A DNA stretch of 64,000 nt from JBARKJ01 sp963698885. GTDB taxonomy: Bacteria > Nitrospirota > JACRHJ01. Where the stretch lies: assembly GCA_963698885.1 (NCBI GenBank), contig CAVOSJ010000003.1, positions 186,001 through 250,000 on the forward strand, written 5' to 3'. Within the stretch, counting starts at the first letter, position 1, and the number at the start of each line of letters is the position of its first letter. Under the pieces are notes generated by a model. It had not been told where the DNA came from. It was given only the letters and a program-made list of their open reading frames with translations, and made no database searches. Positions 53,162 to 63,177 of the stretch are shown piece by piece. A program made the position numbers and the translations under genes.

Positions 53162-54510
53162 AGGTCCTGCTCTTAAACCCCCAGTATCTGCCCCCGGACG
53201 AGATGAAGGGGCGGTACGTCAAATACAAGGATTGGATTGAGACGGGGAATATGTACGTCCACCCGTTCGAGCCGCCACTGGGGCTTGCGAACCTCGTCGC
53301 GTACCTGAAGAAACACGGGGAACAGGCCGGGCTTATAGACCTTCAGGCGCTCGACATGACGGACGGAGAGCTTCGGGCCAGGCTGAAAAAAGACAGGCCG
53401 GATATTGTCGGCATTACCGCCATGACGCCCACATACCCGTCCGCGCTCAGGCTCGCCAAGTTCGTAAGGGAGGTCCTGCCGCAGGCGAAGATTGTGATGG
53501 GCGGCGTGCATCCGACCATCATGCCGGAGCCGGTCTTTGAGGAAGCGCCGGTAGATTACGTAATCCGGGGGGAGGGCGAAAGGCCGATGCTGGAGCTTGT
53601 CCAGGGCAAGCCGCCGGCAGATATCGACGGGCTCTGTTATCTGAAGGACGAAAGGCCCGTCATCAAGGCAAAGGCGAAGGGCATTGACCCGCTTAACGAG
53701 CTTCCGATGGCGGATTACGGGTCCTTCCCGGCGGAGCGGTACATCGAATACAACCGCAGGCTCAGGGGCATCAGCGGCCTTTCGATGCTCGTATCCAGGG
53801 GCTGCCCGTACCACTGCGCCTTCTGCGCGGTCGAAGGCGCGATGGGCAGGAAATACCGGATAAAGGAACCGGCGGCCGCTATCGACGAGATGCAGGCCCT
53901 GAAGGAGAAATTCAAAATAGAGGGCATCTGGTTCAAGGACAGCATATTCGACCTGAAGCGCGACTGGGTGAAGAAGTTCTGCAAAGGACTTCTTGCGCGC
54001 GGCCTCGATATGAAATGGCAGATTAATACCCGCGTGGACCTGGTTGACGGGGAGATGCTGGGCCTTATGAAGGAGGCCGGGCTGGTGCAAGTGGACCTGG
54101 GTATAGAGTCCGGCTCCCAGAAAACGCTTGACGCACTGAATAAAAGAATAACGGTAGATCAGATAAGGAATGCGGTAGAGACCGCGAAGCGTTACGTCAA
54201 GGTATCCGGCTTCTTTATGATAGGCGTGCCGGGCGAGACCGAGAAGGACATATCCGACACGTTCAGGCTTGCGAAGGAGCTTGACCTGGACAGGTATTCA
54301 TTCAGTATTTTCGTCCCGTTGCCGGGCAGCGACCTCTATGACATGCTGCTTAAGGAGGGAAAGCTTACCCCGAATACGAAACTCGGCGGCATCCACTTTA
54401 CCGATGCCGACCGGAGCTACTGCGAAGTGCCTCTTGTCAGGCTTAGAGAAATTTTCAAGGAAATTAACGATTACTTTTCGTGTGCCCTAAAGAAGGGCGC
54501 ATGCGCGTAA
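53158..54510 (+). CDS. B12-binding-domain radical SAM protein
   Basis: 450 residues: an N-terminal B12-binding-like domain (VMGGVHPTIMPE, VDYVIRGEGERPMLEL) and a classical radical SAM core with CPYHCAFC (C-x3-C-x2-C) at about residues 217-224, then GIESGSQKTLDALNK. This is the BchE/HpnJ/P-methyltransferase class, which methylates or rearranges unactivated carbons or phosphorus. ATGA overlap with the methyltransferase. Last gene of the corrinoid run; only a weak hairpin (CAGGC…GCCTG near 54515) follows. Confidence 0.9.
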   Translation: MKVLLLNPQYLPPDEMKGRYVKYKDWIETGNMYVHPFEPPLGLANLVAYLKKHGEQAGLIDLQALDMTDGELRARLKKDRPDIVGITAMTPTYPSALRLAKFVREVLPQAKIVMGGVHPTIMPEPVFEEAPVDYVIRGEGERPMLELVQGKPPADIDGLCYLKDERPVIKAKAKGIDPLNELPMADYGSFPAERYIEYNRRLRGISGLSMLVSRGCPYHCAFCAVEGAMGRKYRIKEPAAAIDEMQALKEKFKIEGIWFKDSIFDLKRDWVKKFCKGLLARGLDMKWQINTRVDLVDGEMLGLMKEAGLVQVDLGIESGSQKTLDALNKRITVDQIRNAVETAKRYVKVSGFFMIGVPGETEKDISDTFRLAKELDLDRYSFSIFVPLPGSDLYDMLLKEGKLTPNTKLGGIHFTDADRSYCEVPLVRLREIFKEINDYFSCALKKGACA

Positions 54511-54643
54511 AATCAGGCGAAGGCCATCTTTGCCTGACTCGACGACCTTTGTGAACACACGCCTTACTCTTTTCTCATGAATTCTATTAAATTTACTGTA
54601 TAATCTCCTTCTTTTTCCTTTAGTCTTACCCAAGGAGTAATTT

Positions 54644-56795
54644 TTGGAAAATAAATATGTCGAACATATTGCGGCCGAGTTAAGTCTTGGCTATCGCCAG
54701 GTCCAGGCGGCCGCCGCGCTGATTGAAGAAGGGGCTACCGTCCCGTTCATAGCAAGATACAGGAAAGAGGCTACTGGCTCGCTTGACGAGGTCGCCATTG
54801 CCGCAATCAGGGACAGGCTGTCCCAGCTTGCCGAACTCGACAAACGGCGCGCCGCGATATTTAAATCCCTGGAGGAGCAGGGAGTCCTGACCGACGAGCT
54901 GAAGGCCGCAGTCAACGCCGCGGAGGGCTTAAGCGCGCTGGAGGACATATACCTGCCTTACAGGCCGAAGCGGCGTACCCGGGCCACGATGGCAAAGGAG
55001 AAGGGTCTTCTCCCCCTGGCGGAGCGTATCATCGCGCAGGATGGAGCGGAGCCGCTGGCACTGGCCGCTTCTTTTATAGACCCCGATAAGGGCGTCAGTA
55101 GTGCTGACGAGGCGCTTGCCGGGGCGAGGGATATTATCGCGGAGATGGTAAGCGAGGACCATGCGGCACGCGAGAGGATGCGCGCACTTTTTAACTCGAA
55201 GGGACTGCTTCGCTCAAAGGTGCTTAAGGGCAAGGAGGACGAGGGCGCAAAATACCAGGGATTACTTCGATTGGGAAGAGCCGGTGTCTTCCGCCCCTTC
55301 GCACCGGGTACTCGCTATGAGACGCGGCGAGAACGAAAGCTTCCTTGCCCTGCAGGTAGCCCCGCCGGAAGAGGAGGCGGTGTCAATCCTGGAAGGGCTT
55401 TTCGTGAAAGGGAGCGGCGCGGATTCGGAACAGGTGCGGCTTGCCGTGCAGGATAGTTATAAGCGGCTGTTGTCCCTCTCCATGGAGACGGAAACGCGCC
55501 TTACGGCAAAGAAAAAGGCGGAGGCGGAGGCGATAGCGGTCTTTGCCGAAAACCTGCGCCAGCTCCTTTTGTCCCCGCCTCTCGGGCAGAAGAACGTCCT
55601 GGCGATAGACCCGGGCTTCCGCACGGGCTGCAAGGTCGTGTGTCTTGACAGGCAGGGTCAGCTTCTGCATCACGACGTTATCTACCCGACAATGTCCGAG
55701 AGGGCCAAGGACGAATCCGCGGCGAAGGTACGCGCGCTTTGCGAAAAATTCAATATAGAGGTGATAGCTGTCGGCAACGGGACCGCGGGGCGCGAGACGG
55801 AGACCTTCGTGCGCGGGCTCGGACTGCCGGGCCAGGTAAAGATAGTCATGGTCAACGAGAGCGGCGCGTCTATATACTCGGCCTCGGAGACCGCACGCCG
55901 GGAATTCCCGGACCACGACATCACCGTGCGGGGCGCCGTATCCATAGGAAGGCGGCTTATGGACCCGCTCGCGGAACTGGTCAAGATAGACCCGAAATCT
56001 ATCGGCGTCGGCCAGTACCAGCACGACGTGGACCAGAACGCCCTTAAGAAGAGCCTTGACGATGTCGTAATGAGCTGCGTGAACGCGGTCGGCGTAGAGG
56101 CGAATACGGCAAGCCCGGAACTTCTCACCTACGTGTCCGGACTTGGCCCGCAGCTTGCGCAGAACATTGTGGATTACAGGAACGAAAACGGCCCGTTCCC
56201 GTCACGCGACCAACTTAAAAGCGTTCCGCGCCTGGGCCCGAAGGCATTCGAGCAGGCGGCCGGGTTCCTCCGGATAAGGGATGCGGGGAACCCACTCGAC
56301 GGCAGCGCCGTGCACCCGGAGAGCTACCCGGTGGTGGAGGCGATGGCCAGGGACCTGGATTCCACGGTCGCAGACCTTATGAGGGACGCGGAGCTTCGGA
56401 AGAAAATCGACATCAGCAAGTACGTCAGCGACAAGACAGGCATCCCGACATTGAAAGATATACTCGACGAGCTTGCAAAGCCGGGGCGCGACCCGCGCCG
56501 GCAGTTTGAGTCCGTCAGTTTTGCGGAAGGGATCGAGAAGATAAGCGACGTAGAGACCGGCATGAGGCTTCCCGGCGTGGTGACGAACATCACCGCGTTC
56601 GGCGCTTTTGTCGATATTGGCGTGCACCAGGACGGCCTTGTGCATATAAGCCAGCTCGCCGACAGGTTCGTCAAGAACCCGGCGGACGTGGTAAAGGTAG
56701 GGCAGAGGGTAACGGTCACGGTGCTTGAAGTGGACGTGAAGAGGAACCGGATATCGCTCTCGATGAAGGGAAACAAAAAGGACCTGCCGCATTAA
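54644..56795 (+). CDS. tex: Tex-family S1 RNA-binding transcription accessory protein (frameshifted)
   Basis: Corrected length 716 residues. N-terminal helical Tex domain (VPFIARYRKEATGSLDE; LEDIYLPYRPKRRTRA), YqgF/RNase H-like domain (VLAIDPGFRTGCK), helix-hairpin-helix motifs (LGPQLAQNIVDYRNENGPF) and a C-terminal S1 domain (ITAFGAFVDIGVHQDGLVH). The frame changes at 55255-55256; deleting one C of CC gives AKYRDYFDWEEP, the conserved reading. The start is TTG with AAGGAG upstream. Likely a sequence error or recent mutation. Confidence 0.93.
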
Positions 56796-56891
56796 ACCCT
56801 TTCGGCGGATTTCTGAAAATGACTTTTGCAAGTTCATTTTTAAGGACACAAGAACTTCATAAGCGTTAAAATATGGGTATTACAAATTAAC

Positions 56892-58136
56892 ATGGACAAT
56901 AAAAACATAGGTTTCACCGCAACATCTTCGCACTGTGAAGGAACCGTCTTCGGGATGTTGGGCGCGATCAGCGTATCGCACTTTCTGAACGATATGCTCC
57001 AGTCGCTGATCCTTGCGATCTATCCTCTGCTAAAAGGCACCTTTCACCTCAGCTTTGCACAAATCGGACTGATAACGTTAACGTATCAGATCACGGCCTC
57101 GATGTTGCAACCCTTTGTCGGGATTTACACGGACCGTCACCCGATGCCCTATTTTCTTTCCATCGGAATGGGTTCGACCCTGATGGGACTTTTTGTGCTT
57201 GCCCTGGCGCCCACTTACGGCATGCTGCTCGTGGGCGCGGCTCTGGTTGGTGCGGGTTCCTCAATCTTCCACCCGGAATCCTCCAGGGTTGCGCGAATGG
57301 CATCCGGGGGACGCTTCGGGCTGGCCCAATCAATTTTTCAGGTCGGTGGAAATGCGGGCACAGCCGTGGGGCCGTTGCTGGCTGCCTGTATTATCCTTCC
57401 AATGGGTCGAGGCAGTCTGGTCTGGTTTTCATTCGCGGCCGCGGCGGCCTTGATAGTGTTGTTGCGGGTGGGCCGCTGGTACAAGCGCCGGCATATGCAG
57501 TCGATAAAGACGCCCTCCAAAGTCGTCTCCAACCGCCCATCCCACGCGGTGGCGTTTCCGATGATCATTCTTTTGATATTGATGTTGTCGAAGTTTGTTT
57601 ATCTTTCCAGCATGAACAGCTATTTCACTTTCTACTTGATGCAAAAATTCCATCTTTCGATGAAATCTGCGGATGTTCACCTTTTCCTGTTCCTGTTCGC
57701 GGTAGCGTTGGGAACCGTTCTGGGCGGCCCCGTGGGTGACCGCATCGGCCGCAAGCGAGTAATCTGGGTCTCAATCCTTGGAGCCGCGCCTTTTACCATG
57801 ATATTGCCTTATGTGGGCCTGGCCTGGACGGGGGTGTTGACCATAGTCATCGGCCTCATATTAGCGTCGGCTTTTTCAGCGATTCTGGTCTATGCGCAGG
57901 AGCTTCTCCCAGGCAAGGTTGGGATGGTTTCCGGACTCTTCTTCGGGATCGCGTTCGGCATAGGCGGCATGGGTGCTGCGGTTCTCGGCAAAGTGGCCGA
58001 CTTGTACGGGATCGAATATGTCTACCGGGTATGTTCCTTCCTCCCGCTGCTCGGTCTCCTCGCAGCATTTCTGCCCGATTTCGGGCCTTCTCTTCCAGTA
58101 TTTTCCTCCCCGGATGGAGACGAGGCGGGTTTATGA
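56892..58136 (+). CDS. MFS transporter, fosmidomycin-resistance (Fsr) type
   Basis: 414 residues with twelve predicted membrane segments. SHFLNDMLQSLILAIYPLLK, TYQITASMLQPFVGIYTDR and GSSIFHPESSRVARMASGG are typical of Fsr proteins, which export fosmidomycin and related compounds. Codon use differs from the neighbours: TTG for leucine is frequent here and rare elsewhere in the window. No Shine-Dalgarno is seen. It lies beside tRNA-Glu. Horizontal acquisition is likely. Confidence 0.88.
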   Translation: MDNKNIGFTATSSHCEGTVFGMLGAISVSHFLNDMLQSLILAIYPLLKGTFHLSFAQIGLITLTYQITASMLQPFVGIYTDRHPMPYFLSIGMGSTLMGLFVLALAPTYGMLLVGAALVGAGSSIFHPESSRVARMASGGRFGLAQSIFQVGGNAGTAVGPLLAACIILPMGRGSLVWFSFAAAAALIVLLRVGRWYKRRHMQSIKTPSKVVSNRPSHAVAFPMIILLILMLSKFVYLSSMNSYFTFYLMQKFHLSMKSADVHLFLFLFAVALGTVLGGPVGDRIGRKRVIWVSILGAAPFTMILPYVGLAWTGVLTIVIGLILASAFSAILVYAQELLPGKVGMVSGLFFGIAFGIGGMGAAVLGKVADLYGIEYVYRVCSFLPLLGLLAAFLPDFGPSLPVFSSPDGDEAGL

Positions 58137-58178
58137 TAAAACAATCGTTTGGATGTTCAAAGGGTTGGAGAAAGTATT

Positions 58179-58254
58179 TGGTGATCCCTATGGGACTCGA
58201 ACCCATGTTAACGGCGTGAGAGGCCGTCGTCCTAGACCGCTAGACGAAGGGACC
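58179..58254 (-). tRNA. tRNA-Glu (CTC)
   Basis: A 76-base tRNA on the minus strand: acceptor GGTCCCT/AGGGATC, anticodon loop CTCTCAC (CTC), T-loop TTCGAGT and encoded CCA. Confidence 0.95.
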
Positions 58255-58344
58255 ATGCGGCAAGACGCATAATTTATTATATCGGGAGCCCATTGTCAAG
58301 GTCAAACTCCAAAAAAACGGGAGTCAGGGGCCAGGGGGCAGAAG

Positions 58345-58674
58345 TCAGCAGGTATTTACATTAAGTACAGGAATTAAAAAACCCTCCTGAAACAGGAGGG
58401 TTTTAACTTTTATTCGCTCCTCTTTATCCCTTTTTTGCTTTTTGAAGGGTGGAACTTCCCAAGCCAGTTCCCAAGCCTGTGCGTCCTTCTGTAGCTGACG
58501 CTGGAACTGGATGGCCCGCGCATTCAAAATCGTCCGGGCGGTCTGGCTCAGAAGGTTCGTCACATGCTCCTTGATGCTCTTACGCTCCGGCGCAAGCTCT
58601 CCTTTTATGTTTTTAGGTCTTTCCTCCCTGAATCCGCCTGTCAGTGTGTGTTTCCCCATAACGCCTTGCTTCAT
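58345..58674 (-). CDS. Small basic hypothetical protein
   Basis: ATG at 58674 follows GAGGAGGGACC. The frame (109 residues) is Lys/Arg-rich with a helical middle (VTNLLSQTARTILNARAIQFQ). It runs straight through a strong minus-strand terminator (58375-58404), so the true end is probably earlier: one extra A in an A6 run near 58432 would end it at QKKG. I do not recognise the family. Confidence 0.45.
   Translation of the reverse strand: MKQGVMGKHTLTGGFREERPKNIKGELAPERKSIKEHVTNLLSQTARTILNARAIQFQRQLQKDAQAWELAWEVPPFKKQKRDKEERIKVKTLLFQEGFLIPVLNVNTC
58375..58404 (-). terminator. Intrinsic terminator, minus strand
   Basis: CCCTCCTG-AAA-CAGGAGGG with AAAAAA on the plus strand giving a U-run on the minus transcript. 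Confidence 0.8.
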
Positions 58675-58706
58675 GGTCCCTCCTCATTTTAATTGCCCAG
58701 AAGGCT

Positions 58707-59150
58707 TCACCCCGCAGGCACTTTAACGCAGAGTATGGGGCAATCCGCCTTTTTCAGGACCTTCCTCGCCGTGGAGCCAAAAAGGAAATCCATCCCGCTT
58801 TTGCTGTAACTCCCCATGACGATTAAGTCCACGCTGTTCTTCTTCGCATAGTCCACTATCTCCTCGTCCGGCTCGCCTGCCTTTACCACGGAATTTACGT
58901 TTTTTATGTCCTGAAGTTCTTCATAGACGTAATGCTCGAGTTTCTTCTTTGCCTGGGACTCCATCTCGGCAAAGAAATTATCCAGGGAGATATGGGGGAC
59001 GTACCAGCCTTCTCCCTGTCTCATGTCGTTCATCACGTACAAGAGCGTCAGAGATGCGTTATACTGTTTCGCGAGCGACTTGGCATAATCTAAGGCAGCG
59101 CCCGCCCCTTCCGAGAAATCCGTAGGGTGCAGGATGTGCGAGATTACCAT
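58707..59150 (-). CDS. Universal stress protein, UspA family
   Basis: 147 residues. N-terminal ILHPTDFSEGAGAALDYA and the C-terminal ATP-binding stretch MGSYSKSGMDFLFGSTARKV (G-x2-x9-G-S/T) indicate the ATP-binding type. It is a single-domain stress protein. AGGAGG precedes ATG at 59150. Confidence 0.93.
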   Translation of the reverse strand: MVISHILHPTDFSEGAGAALDYAKSLAKQYNASLTLLYVMNDMRQGEGWYVPHISLDNFFAEMESQAKKKLEHYVYEELQDIKNVNSVVKAGEPDEEIVDYAKKNSVDLIVMGSYSKSGMDFLFGSTARKVLKKADCPILCVKVPAG

Positions 59151-59232
59151 TAGCAGGCCTCCTTGAGGAAGTTGGACTTCTATTTAAATGATAACGCTGT
59201 AAAATACGTGTGTCAATAAGGGGTGAAAAAAA

Positions 59233-59760
59233 ATGGGAAAAATCGAGCTGCTAAAAGGAGATATTACTAAAATCCAGGCGGACGCCATTGTGAACGCCGC
59301 GAACAGCACGCTTTTGGGCGGCGGCGGGGTGGACGGAGCGATACACCGGGCGGCGGGCCCCGGGCTTCTCCGGGAATGCAAAAAGGTTGGCGGCTGCCCG
59401 ACCGGCGAAGCCAGGATAACCGGCGGCTACGACTTGCCTGCAAAGTTCGTGATACATACCGTGGGCCCAATCTGGAGGGGAGGCGGCGGGGCATCCGGCG
59501 AAGCCGGGTCGAAGGAGGATAAACTGCTTGCGGACTGTTACCGGAACTCGCTGGCGCTGGCCTGTGAGAACGGGGTCAAGACGATAGCGTTTCCATCCAT
59601 CAGTACTGGCGCGTACCGGTTTCCGGTGGAACGCGCTTCGAAAATAGCGGTAAGGGAGATGAGGGATTTCCTGAAGACGCACCCTGAAATGGAGGAAATT
59701 ATTATAGTATGTTTCGGAGAAGAGGTATTCCAGGCATACGAGAAGGCGCTTAAGGCATAA
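59233..59760 (+). CDS. Macro-domain protein (O-acetyl-ADP-ribose deacetylase type)
   Basis: 175 residues. IVNAANSTLLGGGGVDGAIH (about 19-38) and FPSISTGAYRFPVERA (about 119-134) are the ADP-ribose-binding loops of the YmdB/MacroD-type. It probably removes ADP-ribose adducts or O-acetyl-ADP-ribose. AAGGGGTG precedes ATG. Confidence 0.93.
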   Translation: MGKIELLKGDITKIQADAIVNAANSTLLGGGGVDGAIHRAAGPGLLRECKKVGGCPTGEARITGGYDLPAKFVIHTVGPIWRGGGGASGEAGSKEDKLLADCYRNSLALACENGVKTIAFPSISTGAYRFPVERASKIAVREMRDFLKTHPEMEEIIIVCFGEEVFQAYEKALKA

Positions 59761-59787
59761 AAAACCTCCAGGGAACACCCCTGGAGG
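59757..59787 (-). terminator. Intrinsic terminator of the RRM gene
   Basis: CCTCCAGGG-AACAC-CCCTGGAGG with a six-A run giving a U-run on the minus transcript; shared gap with the convergent macro-domain gene. Confidence 0.8.
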
Positions 59788-59814
59788 CAACTTCATTCTT
59801 TATGGCCTCAAGGC

Positions 59815-60138
59815 TTATCTCCTGCCGCCGCCACCGCCGCCGCCTCTGCCGCCGCCGCCACCGCCGAAGCCGCCCCTGGATTCCCTTTTCTGCTGGGGCC
59901 TTGCCTCGTTCACGGTAAGCTCTCTCTGCATAAACTCCTTGCCGTGGAACATTTCTACTGCCTTCTGGGCATCTTCGTCCGTCGTCATTTCGACAAAACC
60001 GAAGCCCCTGGACTGGCCCGAATAACCATCAGTTATAATCTTAACGGAGCTTACTTGACCTGCCTGTGAGAAGAGCTCCTGGAGATCTTCCTCAGAGGTC
60101 TTGTAGGACAGGTTGCCCACGTAAAGCTTGTTCGCCAT
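59815..60138 (-). CDS. RRM-type RNA-binding protein with glycine-rich tail
   Basis: 107 residues. RNP2 KLYVGNLSY (3-11) and RNP1 RGFGFVEM (about 44-51) are intact. The tail (residues 88-107) is Gly/Arg (RGGGGGGGRR). This resembles cyanobacterial and deltaproteobacterial cold-inducible RNA-binding proteins. The ~150-base leader (60139-60290) has a GCCGGGAAGG…CACCGGC hairpin and no gene. Confidence 0.93.
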   Translation of the reverse strand: MANKLYVGNLSYKTSEEDLQELFSQAGQVSSVKIITDGYSGQSRGFGFVEMTTDEDAQKAVEMFHGKEFMQRELTVNEARPQQKRESRGGFGGGGGGRGGGGGGGRR

Positions 60139-60290
60139 TTTCGTCTCCTTATTTTTGTCAGCTTTGTAAGGACAACCACCCGATTGACCCCAGAAGCCGC
60201 TAACGTAAAAAGCCGGGAAGGCGCTACCGCTGCCTCACCGGCTGCCGATACTAATATGATATCAGATTATTAGATTTTTTCAAGGAGCAA

Positions 60291-61214
60291 TTAAATTGCT
60301 TTATGCCGGAAAAACTCCACCGTCTCCTTAAGACCTTCCTCAAGGCTGAACCTGGGCTCCCAGCCGAGTCCTTTTTTAATACTGGCGCAGTCCAGCACGC
60401 TCCTGTATTGCTCCCCGGCCTTTGCCGGACCGTGCTCATTGCCTCCCGGGTAGCCGGTCCTCTCCCTGATAAGCCCGTAGAGACGGTTCACGTCCGTCTC
60501 GATGCCGGTGCCGACGTTAAAAGGCCCTTCGGCGTCACTTTGGAAAGCCAGCATATTAGCCTGGACGACGTCTTTTACGAAAACGTAATCCCTCGTCTGG
60601 CCTCCGTCCCCGTTTATAAACGGCGTCTGGCCGGACAGCATTTTTCCGGTGAAGATTGCGACGACTCCGGCCTCGCCATGCGGGTCCTGCCTGGGGCCAT
60701 AGACGTTGGAATAACGAAGCGCTATATATTTTAAGCCGAATACTTTTTTATAGATATGCAGGTAGTGCTCCACCGACAGCTTTGCGGCGCCGTACGGGCT
60801 TTCCGGCCGCGCGGGATGGTCCTCGGGGGCCGGGAACTTCTCCTGCTCTCCGTAAATCGCTCCGCCGGAGGAAGCGAAAACGATTTTTTTGACGCTGAAC
60901 TTCTTGCAGTTGTCTATGACGTTGATGGAGCCGACGACGTTTATTTCGGCGTCCAGGCAGGGGTCGTCAACGGAATTGCGGACGCTGACCTGCGCGGCAT
61001 GGTGGCAGACGACGTCGGGTTTTTCATCGGCGAAAATATCGGCGATGTCTTTATGCCTTATGTCGGCAAGATAGAACTTCGCGCACGGGTTAAGGTTCTC
61101 TTTTTTGCCGGTGAAGAGGTTGTCAATGATGACCACCTCCATCCCGGCGTCGATAGCGGCATCGGTTATATGGGAGCCTATGAAACCCGCTCCGCCGGTT
61201 ATAAGTATTTTCAT
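60291..61214 (-). CDS. NAD-dependent epimerase/dehydratase, UDP-glucose 4-epimerase type
   Basis: 307 residues, extended SDR. GGAGFIGSH (7-15) binds NAD; Y141-x3-K145 (SPYGAAK) with SSGG (115-118) forms the active site; the LRYSNVYGPRQDP stretch is typical of GalE-like enzymes. It should interconvert nucleotide sugars; the exact sugar is undetermined. The promoter suggests a nearly leaderless mRNA. Confidence 0.9.
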   Translation of the reverse strand: MKILITGGAGFIGSHITDAAIDAGMEVVIIDNLFTGKKENLNPCAKFYLADIRHKDIADIFADEKPDVVCHHAAQVSVRNSVDDPCLDAEINVVGSINVIDNCKKFSVKKIVFASSGGAIYGEQEKFPAPEDHPARPESPYGAAKLSVEHYLHIYKKVFGLKYIALRYSNVYGPRQDPHGEAGVVAIFTGKMLSGQTPFINGDGGQTRDYVFVKDVVQANMLAFQSDAEGPFNVGTGIETDVNRLYGLIRERTGYPGGNEHGPAKAGEQYRSVLDCASIKKGLGWEPRFSLEEGLKETVEFFRHKAI

Positions 61215-61223
61215 AAGAAAAGG

Positions 61224-61252
61224 ATTTTAAGGCAGGGGAGGGGGATTTGCAA
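61224..61252 (-). promoter_or_regulatory. Promoter of the epimerase gene
   Basis: On the minus strand TTGCAA (61252-61247), 17 bases, TAAAAT (61229-61224), nine bases before ATG 61214. It touches the ligD stop region. Confidence 0.6.
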
Positions 61253-61255
61253 GCA

Positions 61256-63151
61256 TTAATCCATCCCCAGCTTTTTTTTCGCCGTAGTTGTTATCGACTG
61301 CCTGATACCGAAAAAACCCTCCCAGGGGTCTCTCTTCAGGTTCTTTATCCGGGCTGGCATATTCCTGATATTAAAGGAATCCGAGCGCACTCCGTCGGCC
61401 AGTTCCTCCCATTCGACAGGGGCCGAGACCGGCGCGTCAGCCTTCGCCCGCGTGGAATAGACCTCCACCGCCGTGGCTCCCCGTATGTTGCGCATATAGT
61501 CCACGAATATCCTGCCAACACGCCTCGCCTTGGTCATTTTCGAGGTAAAGGCATCCGGCGCGCGGCGCACCATATCTTCAGCCAGCGCCCTGGTAAAAGC
61601 CTTCACTTCCTCCCAGTCCTGCCTGGCCGCAAGCGGGACCACCACGTGAAGCCCTTTCCCGCCGGTCGTCTTCAGGAAGCTTATCAAGCCAAGTTCGCTT
61701 AGCCTCTCCCGCAGAATTACCGCCGCCTCGACTACCTTATCCCAGGCGACAGCCGGGTCCGGGTCTATGTCCATCACGAACCGGTCGGGGTATTCGAGCT
61801 TCTCCTTCCGGGAGTTCCATGTATGGATTTCCAGCACGCCCATCTGGACGAGTGCGGCGAGTCCCGCGAGCGAATCGACGACCATATAATTCTCGATGCC
61901 GCCGCCTTCCTTTACCGGTATCCTCTCCAGCATCTTCGGCACTGTCTCGTTCGCGTGCTTCTGAAAAAAACAGTCCTCGTGCCTTCCGTCCGGACAGCGC
62001 ACCAGCGTAAGCGGCCGCCCGGCGACATGCGGGATTATAAGCTTTTCCACCAGCTTGTAGTACTGCCAGAGGTCGCTCTTGGTCAGGCCCTGCGCCGGGT
62101 AAAGGACCCTGTCCGCATTTGTCAGAAAGACTCCGCCTATCTCCTTTCCGGCTGGCGGCGCGGTTTCAGGGTTCGTTTTTATTTCTTTCCGCGCTTCCCC
62201 GGCTGGTTCAGGGCTCTCAAGCGTGACCTGCCCTGGCGGCTTATCTTCACGGAGCCCCAGGAAGGCAGGCTGGCGGAGGATCCCTTCCTTCGTCCATTCG
62301 GAAAACCGCACTTCTCCCACCATCTCCGGCTTCACCCAGCTTACGCCTTTTGCCCCGGCGCCCGCAGGGGGGTCTATAAAAGGAGGTTCTTTTATCTTAA
62401 GCTTCTGAAGGCGCTCCGACATCTCTTCCAGCATCTTCTGATTAAACCCCGTCCCGACACGCCCTTTGAAGCGCAGTCTGCCTTCGGTATCGTAAACTCC
62501 CAGCAGGAGCGCCCCGAAGCCGGTACGGGACCCGCCGGGCTCGGTATAACCGCCGATTACGAATTCCTGCCTCAGTCCGCACTTTATCTTCAGCCATGTC
62601 TTTGCTCTCGCCGAGGCATAAGTGGAATCAGCCGCTTTCGATATTATCCCTTCAAGCCGGAACTTGCAGGCATTGTCGAAAAAAGCCCTGCCACGGCCCC
62701 GGACGTGGTCGCTGTAAAATAACGGGCCCTCAGGCTTTCCTTCCGAGTTCAGCAAACCTTCCAGTATTTTCTTCCGGTCAATTAACGGAACGTCGCGCAG
62801 GTCCTGCCCGTCCAGGTACATCAGGTCGAAAATAAAATAAGACAACTCCGTATCCTTACCCAGGCTCAGGGCATTTTGGAGGTCCTGAAAACTGGACGTG
62901 CCGTCCGGCCGCATCACGACCACTTCACCGTCCAGCCAGAGCGTCTTGGCAGGCAGTTCCGATACCGCCTTCGCTATAGGCGTAAATGTATTTGTCCAGT
63001 CGTTGCCCCTTCTGGTATAAAGGATTGTTTTTTTGTTTTCCGTGCGGGCCAGCACGCGGTAGCCGTCCAGCTTTATCTCATGGAGCCATCCGTCCCCTTC
63101 GGGAGGCTCTTCCACCAGCGTGGCGAGCTGCGGGTATATCATTTCCGGCAT
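61256..63151 (-). CDS. ligD: LigD ligase-polymerase part
   Basis: 631 residues. ATP-dependent ligase with K27 in EIKLDGYR, WLDGEVVV and the C-terminal OB part, followed after residue ~340 by the primase/polymerase domain (VFLTNADRVLYPAQGLTK; VMDIDPDP near 460; FLKTTGGKGLHVVVPL). Together with the PE protein upstream it makes the PE-LIG-POL set of bacterial NHEJ. Its frame differs by one base from the PE gene; ATG 63151 has no convincing ribosome-binding site. Confidence 0.92.
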   Translation of the reverse strand: MPEMIYPQLATLVEEPPEGDGWLHEIKLDGYRVLARTENKKTILYTRRGNDWTNTFTPIAKAVSELPAKTLWLDGEVVVMRPDGTSSFQDLQNALSLGKDTELSYFIFDLMYLDGQDLRDVPLIDRKKILEGLLNSEGKPEGPLFYSDHVRGRGRAFFDNACKFRLEGIISKAADSTYASARAKTWLKIKCGLRQEFVIGGYTEPGGSRTGFGALLLGVYDTEGRLRFKGRVGTGFNQKMLEEMSERLQKLKIKEPPFIDPPAGAGAKGVSWVKPEMVGEVRFSEWTKEGILRQPAFLGLREDKPPGQVTLESPEPAGEARKEIKTNPETAPPAGKEIGGVFLTNADRVLYPAQGLTKSDLWQYYKLVEKLIIPHVAGRPLTLVRCPDGRHEDCFFQKHANETVPKMLERIPVKEGGGIENYMVVDSLAGLAALVQMGVLEIHTWNSRKEKLEYPDRFVMDIDPDPAVAWDKVVEAAVILRERLSELGLISFLKTTGGKGLHVVVPLAARQDWEEVKAFTRALAEDMVRRAPDAFTSKMTKARRVGRIFVDYMRNIRGATAVEVYSTRAKADAPVSAPVEWEELADGVRSDSFNIRNMPARIKNLKRDPWEGFFGIRQSITTTAKKKLGMD

Positions 63152-63177
63152 CGGCGTTTTTTTACCGCCGGCGGCTT

